DNA from: Oscillospiraceae bacterium
GTDB lineage: Bacteria; Bacillota; Clostridia; Oscillospirales; Acutalibacteraceae
Reading direction: 5' to 3'
Assembly (NCBI GenBank): GCA_015065645.1
Contig: SVPW01000015.1
Span: 1 to 47,280 of the forward strand
DNA length: 47,280 bases
The translations under genes were made by a program, and so were the position numbers. Shown here piece after piece: positions 27,939-36,100 of this stretch. The notes below the pieces were generated by a model that saw only the letters and a list, made by a program, of their open reading frames with translations, ran no database searches and was not told the DNA's origin. Position 1 is the stretch's first letter. Each line of letters starts with the position of its first letter.

Positions 27939-27996
27939 ATTAACTACGATTTATATTACAGAAAGGAAACAGCAGCATCTTCTGCGGTTCAAATTT

Positions 27997-29064
27997 ATGG
28001 CATTTACCGGAAAAAAGCTTTCAATAGTTATCAATTATCTTTCTGATTACATACGCAATAATTCACTTGAAACAGGTGCAAAGCTTCCCACAGAGGGCGA
28101 GCTTATAAAAGCAACAGGTGTAAGCCGTGTAACATTAAGGCGTGCGCTGAGTAATATGCAGGATGAAAAGCAGATTTACAGCGTGCAGGGTTCGGGCTAT
28201 TTTGTTGGAGAAGCCTGCAATTCACTTAAAACCAACATCATTCCGCTTATAATTTCATACGACCACGAAAATTCAAAAATACTCAATATTGTTCATGGCG
28301 CACAGGCTTATCTTGAAAAAAGGCAGTGTCAGCTTGATGTGCATATTTCAAAAAGAAATCCCGAAACCGAAAAGCATATGCTCAATCAGCTTTATGATGA
28401 CGGTTATCGCTGTGCTATAATCTTCCCTGTTTCCAGTGAGGATAATATAGATTTTTATTTTCAGATAATTCAAAAGGGTATGCATTTGGTGTTTATTGAC
28501 CGTCAGCCAAAGGATATCTGCTGCTGCAATCTTGTAAAGAGCGATAATATGACGGGCGGTTACCTTGCAACAAAGCATCTTATTGAGCAGGGGCATAAGC
28601 GCATTGCGGTTTTCGGTCTTGAGCCGCTTGTTCATACAAGTGCTATCTATGAACGCTATTTCGGTTATCGTCAGGCATTAAGGGAATTTGGTATTCCTGA
28701 GCCTGAGCAGAGTTACTATTTTGCTCCCTACCGCAAATCAAATGCCGATATTGACAAGCTGTTTTCCGCCGCAAACAATATAACCGCAGTTTTTGCAATT
28801 AACGACCACGCCGCTGTGGACATTGCAACCCACGCATATAACCGTGGACTTAAAGTGCCCAATGATTTAGCGGTTATTGGCTTTGATAATCTTGATATAA
28901 CCTCTATTTTTACGCCAAATCTTTCCACCATAGACCAACCCTTTACCGAGCTTGGTGAAAACGCCGCCGAAATTGCATACAAGCATATAACCAAAATCTC
29001 AACCGGTTACACACAAAAAATACTACCCATCAAGTTAATCGTCAGAGAATCAACCAAAAGGTAA
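27997..29064 (+). CDS. GntR-type / LacI-fold transcriptional regulator (AraR-like)
   Basis: This regulator has 355 residues. An N-terminal winged helix-turn-helix of the GntR family (about 1-70; GAKLPTEGELIKATGVSRVT with LRRALS) is fused to a LacI/periplasmic-binding-protein sugar-sensing domain (about 80-350; LVFIDRQP, TAVFAINDHAAVDIA, VIGFDNLDITSIF, LSTIDQPFTELGENAAEIAYKHI). AraR-type repressors have this layout and release DNA when a sugar binds. The ATG at 27997 is the first plausible start inside the transcript; its ribosome binding site is poor, so an upstream non-ATG start is possible. The gene lies between the transporter operon and the anchored-enzyme operon, and repeated TTGTATTATT motifs near the locus promoters are its likely targets. 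Confidence 0.88.
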   Translation: MAFTGKKLSIVINYLSDYIRNNSLETGAKLPTEGELIKATGVSRVTLRRALSNMQDEKQIYSVQGSGYFVGEACNSLKTNIIPLIISYDHENSKILNIVHGAQAYLEKRQCQLDVHISKRNPETEKHMLNQLYDDGYRCAIIFPVSSEDNIDFYFQIIQKGMHLVFIDRQPKDICCCNLVKSDNMTGGYLATKHLIEQGHKRIAVFGLEPLVHTSAIYERYFGYRQALREFGIPEPEQSYYFAPYRKSNADIDKLFSAANNITAVFAINDHAAVDIATHAYNRGLKVPNDLAVIGFDNLDITSIFTPNLSTIDQPFTELGENAAEIAYKHITKISTGYTQKILPIKLIVRESTKR

Positions 29065-29081
29065 ACCAAAATAAAAAAAAA

Positions 29082-29115
29082 CTTGCCGAAAAAAATTCGG
29101 CAAGCTTTTTTATTT
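29082..29115. terminator. Bidirectional rho-independent terminator
   Basis: A 9-bp perfect stem (29082-29090 with 29096-29104, loop AAAAA) has a T-run on its right and an A-run on its left. It serves the regulator (+) and the convergent large esterase gene (-). Confidence 0.9.
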
Positions 29116-32100
29116 TATCTCTTTTTCTTCTTTAAAACCAAAATCAAGAAAACAACAGTTGCAATCAATACCACTGCAAGAGCCGCACCCAATACTATAA
29201 TAGTATTAACCAAATCATCGGGATAAGGTGTAAGTGCCGCCGCAAGTAAACCGCCGTTAAGCTTGTTTCCAACATTCTTTCCGGGGGTTGCTCCGCCTGT
29301 AATAGTGATTGTTTGACCACCTGTATTGGTTGAAGCACCCTGTATTCCCTCTTTGGTAACCTTGAGGTTATCAATATTTACCACACAATCAGGAGTTCCC
29401 TCTTCGGCACCGATAAAGTAAATTCTGAAGTAATCGGCAGCGGTCATATCAAGGCCGCCTCTTGCCTGATTTTGAGGCTTTTGAAGGTCAAAGCAGAAGT
29501 GATACCACTTATTGCCCTTATCACCCAAAGCCAAATCCTGTGCAAGCTCAGGACAAGCCACAAGAATTGCCGACTTCATATAACGGTTAGACTCAACATC
29601 GCAAGTGCCGGATGAAGTAAGCTCTACCATAAGACCTGTTGAGGTATTAAGGAAAGAAATATCAGAAAGGAATAAATCAAACTGTAAATAGCGGTAGCCT
29701 GTAAGGTCAACAGCTTCGGAAGGACGGTAAACAAGCTCCTTCAAAATACCGTTTTTAGCAGTAACCGTAACAGAAGCTTCACCCTCAACCTTATTGTTCT
29801 TATCGGGCATAACCTCCTGACCGGGAGAAGTCCAACCAACAGAGCTATCACCGTTGTTAAGTATAATTTCCTTATCTGTTTTGATAATTTCTGATGTTTT
29901 TTCACCCTTTGTAAACTTCATATTATCAAGAAGCATTGTGTAATCTGCAGTACCTTCCTCAGGCATAACGGTATAGAAACGGAAGTAATCAAACGCCTTC
30001 TTATCAAGGCCACCCTTAACCGATGTATGAGGACGGTCAAGATTAAGCTTAAAGTGATACCACTTGCCGCCACCTGTGCCGTTTTCAACATCCTGAGCAA
30101 AAACAGGGCTTGCTTCAAGCATTGAGGACTTGGTATAGCGTGCAGATTCAACATCACATACGCCGGCACTGGTTAACTCAAACATCATACCGCCGCACTT
30201 ATTAAACCAATCAAGGTTTGTGAAGTAAACATCAAATTCCAAATACTGATAATCGGAAATATCAATGGAGCTTGTGGGTACAAATGCAATCTGCTTTAAT
30301 AAAGCACCCTTTGCGGTAACGGTAACAGCAGAATTGCCCTGAGTTTTATTGCCAAAATCAAGGTTTGCTTCAGCTGCAGAAGCGGTCCAGAAAGCAAGAG
30401 ATTCACCATCGGTCATCCACATTGAATTTTTATCAATAACCTTTCCGTAGGAAGGATCATTACCTGCAACAACCTCTTCGCCGCTACCCTCCTTTGTGAA
30501 TTTCATATTATCAAATCTAATATCAAAATCAGCGGTGGTATCGGGAGAACCAATGGTAAAGAAACGGAAATAGTTAAAGCGTTTAGCATTCATTCCGCCA
30601 CGAGCAACAGTTTGCGGAGAATCAAGTATAAGCTTTACATGATACCAGCCGGGTTTATCACTGCCATCCATACCTGCGGCATAGAATTCAGGCAGATTAT
30701 CACGCATATAACCCTTCATATAACGGTTAGATTCATTATCCGAACCGCCCGAAGAGGTCATTTCAAACATCATACTCTCACAGTTTGCAAACCACTCCAT
30801 ATTAGAGAAGTAAACATCAAACTCTAAATAATCATAGGAAGAAATATCAAGCGATACACCCGGAGAGAATACTATCTGCTTCAAAACGCCCTTTGCGGCG
30901 GTTGTTCCAACAGAACCCTTACCCTGTGTTAAATTAGCAGTATCATTTGCAATGGGTGTGCCGGTAGTGCTCCAGCCTGCTGTGGTATCAGCATCGCTCA
31001 ACCACATATTGCCGTTACTGTCAAGGCTTCCCGGAGTGGTATCCTCAACACCTGCAACAATATCATCATTTTCGCTTCCCGGAGCAGGGAGCTTATCAGC
31101 ACGGAAATAAATATTATCAAATAAAACCGCACCCGACTTTGTATCATTTACAACAAAGCGAATTTCCGTAACGGTTTTAAGCACTGTGGTGCTATCTGCC
31201 AAAACCTTACCCTCATCATTTACCAAACGGTTAAGATTAAAGGTATAAGCGGCATAAGCCGAAGTAAGGCTATACTCGGTTGCAAGAGAAGTACCTGTAA
31301 TCACAGAAGCCTTATAAGTTTTTCCTGCGGCAACAAGCTCAAGAGAAAGCGTTTTGCTGTTGCTATCGGAATTCTTTGCATAAACTGTAACACCACTGTA
31401 ATTTTTGTACTGATTTATCATTCCGCCATAGTTAAGTATGGGAGAAACAGAGGCTGTGCCGTTTGTATAAGCAAGCTTAACCGCCGCCGTACCCTCAAGC
31501 TTATCATCCACAAGCGAAACTGCCGCATTATCGCTCACCTTAAAGGCATCCTTAAAGCCTGCCTCAAGTGAAACAACGGCATCCCAAGTGAGAATACTGT
31601 CACAATAACCCCAATCATTAGAAAGGTCATATACCGATTCAATGCTATCTGTACGGTAAGGAACAGCAGGGATTCCTGCGGCATTTCCAAGATTTGCCGC
31701 CATATTAAAGGAGCTCCAAGCATAGGTTGCGGCAACAGGAGCCGATACATGCTCACTCCAAACAGCAACCTGTGTAGCAGAAATAATCTCAGCATTTGCC
31801 TTAACAAATACACGGTCACTTCCTGCTACAGCAAAGCCGTGGAGGGTATTGCCCGAAAGCAGCTTCAAGGAAGCACCTGTGTTTTGGAAATTAAGAATAA
31901 CCTTATTGCCCGAAATTTGATAAGAGCTTACGGTTGGTGCAGTAAATGCATCCTTATCACCGATACTGTAAACACCTGCCAAAACAGCGGTTGCAAAACG
32001 GGAAGCCACTTCACGCTTGCTGTTTGGATGGATAGGATCGGGATTGTTTATTGGGGGATCCTTATATTCCAAAGAAAGGTCATATATCGGAATTTGGATC

Positions 32101-35100
32101 ATATTTGCCTTAGTTTCAGCCGTAACCTTTGAAAGCATTTCAGAGAAGGTTGCCAAAACGGTTGTATAATCCTCAGCACGAATACTTGCATAGTTATAAG
32201 GAGCAAGATGTGCACAAACAAACGGCATATTTCCGTTTTCAAAGCCAAATGCCTTACTATAGGAATCAATAAGACCCGAAAGCGCATGCTCATAGAAGGT
32301 GTTATAACCGTTATCCTCAGCATACTTAATATTGCTTTCACCCTGATACCAGAGCATACCGCTTATCTCAACACCTGCAAACGGAGCAATTTTTGAGTTA
32401 TAAAGGGTTGTGAGATAGGTCCAGTTTGAGCCTGTTCTGCCAAGCTGATCCTCGGTTAAATAGATGTTACGCTCAACCAAAACATCCTTAATAGCCTTAT
32501 CATTTTCAACCACTTCACGGGGCAACCACGATTCTATAACCGAAGCACCCTTTGCGGCATTTATAAATCCAACCGGAACATCAAGCTTTGCCTGAAGCTC
32601 AAGTGACATATAATAAGCTATTGCCGAAATATATTTAACATCAACTGCATTTGAACCATCTGCCCACTTAGCGCCCTCAATATCTGAAGCGCCGCTTGCG
32701 GGAAGTGTTGCACTTGTTCCACCGGGAACCAACGGAATATCAAAGAAACGAACCTTTTCATTAAGCGGAATAAGAGAATAATCATAATCCTTTATGGTTT
32801 GAAGCACAAAGAATTCCATATTAGACTGACCTGCAGCAAGCCACAACTCACCTATAAGTATATCAGAAATGGTTTTCTTTAACTGACCGCCAACATATAT
32901 CTCAATTTTATAGGTATCGTATCCGCCTGCACGGGCTGTAAAGCTAAGGCTGAAAGCGCCGTTCTGAGCAGAAGTTGCAGTTTTGGTTTCAAGCAATGCT
33001 TCTCCCTTATAAAGCTTTGCTTCAACCGCAAGATTTGCCGCAGAAACATTACCGAAAATGTTCATCGGCTTATTTTGCTGGAACATCATTCCATCTGCAA
33101 AATAGCTGTTTACAACCGTTTCTTCCTTGAGGTTTGTTATTGCGACATCCTCAATACGAACATTAAATTCATCCTCGCCCGCCTTAACGCTGTAAAAACG
33201 AAGATAATTTATGCTTGAAAGGTTAAGTCCGTTATCAAAATCAGCATTGGAAAGGAGAAGTCTCAGTTCATTCCAGCCTGATTTAAGACCTAATTTGGGA
33301 ACGGTCCAATTTGCTTCTTGCTTATCGCACTCTCCCGAAGATGTAAGCTCTATTTGACCCTCTTTTGTGAAATCAAGAACATCATCGCTACCATCAGTAT
33401 TCTCAATATAAACCCTCATAGTAAGGTATAAATCAGACTTTTTATATGCAGAAAGGTCATATTCAAACTGATTGAGTATAAAGGAGAAAGTTCCCTGAGT
33501 TTTCTTTTGGAAGCTTCCCTCAATAGGCCATACACCCTGGGTCTCAGGCTTTGAAGGCTCACCCTCACCAAGAACTGCAATAAGATTATCAATTCTGAAT
33601 ATTGCATCCGGCAAGGTTGTATCAAGAGGAGTTGCAGGGAGGGTATAAAAAGCGAAGGACTTAAACTCAGATAAATCCACCTTAGAATCGGAAGGAACCG
33701 AAACTGCCGCATGATACCAACGGTTAGCACCCTCAGTTATAACCATATCCGAAAGGGCAATTTTTTGGGTATTGGTGCCATCACTTATTTCCACACCGAT
33801 ATAATTACCATAGGAATTTTTGATTGCCGACCACATATCAAATGAGGTATCTCCGCTTTTAAAGCACTGGAAATCAAATTCAAAGGTATGATACTTTGAA
33901 AGGTCAATATCAGCAGAATGGGTATAAGTAAGCTTTCTTAATGCACCGTAGCCTGTGTAAACATAAACAGCATTACCGCTTAAACCGTTTGCATTAAGCT
34001 GCATATTTGAAGCATTTCCCGAATAAACCCAACCGTCAACAGTTTCGCAATCGGTAAGGGTTATGGTTTCATCAACAACTATCATATTTTCATCAAAACA
34101 AGCAAGCAGATTATCAAGACGGAAAATAGCAGTATTTACCGTTGTATCAAGTGTTGCTGTTGTGTTGGTATAAATAGAGAATGAGCTGAATTTTGCTAAA
34201 TCAAGTGTTCCGGTGGAGCTTGTGGGGTCAAGCACATTTATTGCAACATGATACCAGCAATTTCCAAGTGCTGTAACCTTCCATTTGTTAAGACCATAGG
34301 TATTAACGGCAGTACCGTCACTCACTTCAATCGCAATCTTATCACCGTAAGCGGCAGTAATTTCACTCCACATATCGTAAGAAGTGTCATTCTGCTTCAT
34401 ACACATCATATCAAACTCAATAACATTGTATTTTGAAAGATCTGCGTTTGCGCTAAAGCTCATTTTGCGAAGTGCGCCATAGCCTGTATAAATCTGAACA
34501 GCCTTATTGGTCATTCCATTGGGGGAGCTTGCCACATTGGAAACATTTCCCGAATAGCCCCAGCCATCCAAAGTTTCACATTCAGAAAGAATAAGGTCCT
34601 TAATTTCTTCAGGCTTTTCTTTACGAACGTTTGCGGCATAGATATTATCTATACGAACATGACCGTTTCTAACAGATGAGCTAAGCTGGCTGTTATCATT
34701 ATTCATGGTAGCAAAATTAAAGGTTGTCATTTTAGTCATATCAAAGCTACCCGTTGTGCTTGATGGGTCATCAAGATTTACAGAAAAATGATACCAAAGC
34801 TTATTGTTGCTATCCTGCTGAACCTCCATTTTAGAAAGGCGGTAGATATTGTAATCTGTAGCAGAAGAGCCTATTTTAAGGCAAACCAGCTCACCGTATA
34901 CAGCCGCAACATCCTCCCACATTCCGGGCTGTGCACCTGTGTGCATCATTATATCCCACTGAATATTCTGATAGCTTGAAATATCTATCGGGGAGGTTGT
35001 GAAGGTTGTATCTCTGAAGCAGCCTTTATCAACATTAACAGCAACCGCTTTACCTGTAAAACCGTTAGGATTTACCGAAAGCGATTGACCTGAGGTTTTG

Positions 35101-35237
35101 GTCCAGCCGGTCAATGATTCACAATCACTAATAAGCAATTTTTCGGGAGTTGAGGTATCTGCCAACGAAGGAATAGCTATTATAACTGCCGATAAAAGTA
35201 TTGCAATCGAACATAAAACAGAAATTATTTTCTTCAT
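29115..35237 (-). CDS. Giant membrane-anchored SASA-type acetylesterase with six DC-x-GW modules
   Basis: This 2040-residue protein starts at an ATG six bases after AGGAGGAG. Order: signal peptide (about 1-26), three DC-x-GW modules (about 28-560), the WPI beta module (about 569-700), a SASA esterase domain (about 709-1230), another beta module (about 1230-1400), three more modules of a second subtype (about 1413, 1607 and 1793 onward), a Gly/Thr-rich linker, and a C-terminal membrane span (about 2007-2034) ending KKKKR. Catalytic motifs are GQSNMEF near 805, WYQGESN near 963 and DPIHP near 1067. It is a paralogue of the dockerin esterase at 278-4327, with the tail swapped for a membrane anchor. 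It should deacetylate glycans at the cell surface; the substrate is unknown. It is the last gene of the right operon. Confidence 0.9.
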   Translation of the reverse strand: MKKIISVLCSIAILLSAVIIAIPSLADTSTPEKLLISDCESLTGWTKTSGQSLSVNPNGFTGKAVAVNVDKGCFRDTTFTTSPIDISSYQNIQWDIMMHTGAQPGMWEDVAAVYGELVCLKIGSSATDYNIYRLSKMEVQQDSNNKLWYHFSVNLDDPSSTTGSFDMTKMTTFNFATMNNDNSQLSSSVRNGHVRIDNIYAANVRKEKPEEIKDLILSECETLDGWGYSGNVSNVASSPNGMTNKAVQIYTGYGALRKMSFSANADLSKYNVIEFDMMCMKQNDTSYDMWSEITAAYGDKIAIEVSDGTAVNTYGLNKWKVTALGNCWYHVAINVLDPTSSTGTLDLAKFSSFSIYTNTTATLDTTVNTAIFRLDNLLACFDENMIVVDETITLTDCETVDGWVYSGNASNMQLNANGLSGNAVYVYTGYGALRKLTYTHSADIDLSKYHTFEFDFQCFKSGDTSFDMWSAIKNSYGNYIGVEISDGTNTQKIALSDMVITEGANRWYHAAVSVPSDSKVDLSEFKSFAFYTLPATPLDTTLPDAIFRIDNLIAVLGEGEPSKPETQGVWPIEGSFQKKTQGTFSFILNQFEYDLSAYKKSDLYLTMRVYIENTDGSDDVLDFTKEGQIELTSSGECDKQEANWTVPKLGLKSGWNELRLLLSNADFDNGLNLSSINYLRFYSVKAGEDEFNVRIEDVAITNLKEETVVNSYFADGMMFQQNKPMNIFGNVSAANLAVEAKLYKGEALLETKTATSAQNGAFSLSFTARAGGYDTYKIEIYVGGQLKKTISDILIGELWLAAGQSNMEFFVLQTIKDYDYSLIPLNEKVRFFDIPLVPGGTSATLPASGASDIEGAKWADGSNAVDVKYISAIAYYMSLELQAKLDVPVGFINAAKGASVIESWLPREVVENDKAIKDVLVERNIYLTEDQLGRTGSNWTYLTTLYNSKIAPFAGVEISGMLWYQGESNIKYAEDNGYNTFYEHALSGLIDSYSKAFGFENGNMPFVCAHLAPYNYASIRAEDYTTVLATFSEMLSKVTAETKANMIQIPIYDLSLEYKDPPINNPDPIHPNSKREVASRFATAVLAGVYSIGDKDAFTAPTVSSYQISGNKVILNFQNTGASLKLLSGNTLHGFAVAGSDRVFVKANAEIISATQVAVWSEHVSAPVAATYAWSSFNMAANLGNAAGIPAVPYRTDSIESVYDLSNDWGYCDSILTWDAVVSLEAGFKDAFKVSDNAAVSLVDDKLEGTAAVKLAYTNGTASVSPILNYGGMINQYKNYSGVTVYAKNSDSNSKTLSLELVAAGKTYKASVITGTSLATEYSLTSAYAAYTFNLNRLVNDEGKVLADSTTVLKTVTEIRFVVNDTKSGAVLFDNIYFRADKLPAPGSENDDIVAGVEDTTPGSLDSNGNMWLSDADTTAGWSTTGTPIANDTANLTQGKGSVGTTAAKGVLKQIVFSPGVSLDISSYDYLEFDVYFSNMEWFANCESMMFEMTSSGGSDNESNRYMKGYMRDNLPEFYAAGMDGSDKPGWYHVKLILDSPQTVARGGMNAKRFNYFRFFTIGSPDTTADFDIRFDNMKFTKEGSGEEVVAGNDPSYGKVIDKNSMWMTDGESLAFWTASAAEANLDFGNKTQGNSAVTVTAKGALLKQIAFVPTSSIDISDYQYLEFDVYFTNLDWFNKCGGMMFELTSAGVCDVESARYTKSSMLEASPVFAQDVENGTGGGKWYHFKLNLDRPHTSVKGGLDKKAFDYFRFYTVMPEEGTADYTMLLDNMKFTKGEKTSEIIKTDKEIILNNGDSSVGWTSPGQEVMPDKNNKVEGEASVTVTAKNGILKELVYRPSEAVDLTGYRYLQFDLFLSDISFLNTSTGLMVELTSSGTCDVESNRYMKSAILVACPELAQDLALGDKGNKWYHFCFDLQKPQNQARGGLDMTAADYFRIYFIGAEEGTPDCVVNIDNLKVTKEGIQGASTNTGGQTITITGGATPGKNVGNKLNGGLLAAALTPYPDDLVNTIIVLGAALAVVLIATVVFLILVLKKKKR

Positions 35238-35251
35238 CAGTTTCTCCTCCT

Positions 35252-36082
35252 TTAAGATTTATTCTTTTTGAGCTTTACTATAAACAGAACAATTACAGCC
35301 ACTAAAAGCACACCTGCAACGCCTACTGCAATATATCCCAAATTAACTATATTCTCAAGCTCTGCACGCAGTTCAAGGTTTTTATCTGTACGCTTAGGCA
35401 CATAAACGGTTGCCTTTTCACTGCTTGTATTTGAAATGCCGCTGCTTTCTTCCTTTTCATCCACCATAGGAACATAATTTTCAGGATTATTGGTAAAGCG
35501 AACATTATCTATACGCATGGTGTAATCGGGAGTGGTGGAAATGGGGTCAACCGAATAAAATCTGAAGAAATTGAATCTTGTTTTATCAAGCTGACCGTTT
35601 GCTGTACCCTGAGGGTCATCAAGAACCAAAACAAAATGCCACCAATTCTGTTTTCCCTCAATAGCACCGTTTTCAAAAAGATGACGCATCACCTTTTTCA
35701 TATATCGGTTAGATTCCTTATCGGTAGTGCCTGAAGAGGTGAGCTCAATCATAACACCGCCGCAATCTGTAAACCAAGTAATATCACTGAAATAAATATC
35801 AAATTCCATATAGGAATACTTTGAAATATCTATTGGTGCGCTTGGAATATAGGCAATCTGGTTAAGCTTACCGTTTATAGCGGTAGCGCCAACAGAGCCC
35901 GAACCCTCAACAAAATTTGCGGCATCCCCCTCAAGAGCATCCATTCCTTGGCTGTTTGCCGACCAATTAAGGGTGGTATCGCAATTTGAAAGAACGATAT
36001 CATCGTCACCTGCTGCATTTGCGGTAAAGCATAAGGAGAATATAAGCATTACAGCAGTAAATATTGTTATAAACCGTTTCAT
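35252..36082 (-). CDS. Small membrane-anchored protein with a single DC-x-GW module
   Basis: This 276-residue protein starts at ATG 36082, eight bases after AGGAGG (the TTG just before it is less likely). A signal peptide (about 1-25) is followed by one module of the second subtype (about 28-205; MIELTSSGTTDKESNRYMK, MRIDNVRF), a Ser/Glu-rich linker and a C-terminal membrane span (about 248-270) with a basic tail. It closely resembles the three C-terminal modules of the adjacent giant esterase, 14 bp downstream. No catalytic motif is seen. It is probably a surface glycan-binding partner; this is inferred from architecture. Confidence 0.82.
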   Translation of the reverse strand: MKRFITIFTAVMLIFSLCFTANAAGDDDIVLSNCDTTLNWSANSQGMDALEGDAANFVEGSGSVGATAINGKLNQIAYIPSAPIDISKYSYMEFDIYFSDITWFTDCGGVMIELTSSGTTDKESNRYMKKVMRHLFENGAIEGKQNWWHFVLVLDDPQGTANGQLDKTRFNFFRFYSVDPISTTPDYTMRIDNVRFTNNPENYVPMVDEKEESSGISNTSSEKATVYVPKRTDKNLELRAELENIVNLGYIAVGVAGVLLVAVIVLFIVKLKKNKS

Positions 36083-36100
36083 CAATAAATCCTCCTATAA

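Noticed and set aside
27910-27996. N-terminal extension of the regulator from a TTG at 27910
   Set aside because: The TTG is part of the TTGACA promoter box, upstream of the transcription start, so it cannot be translated from that promoter.
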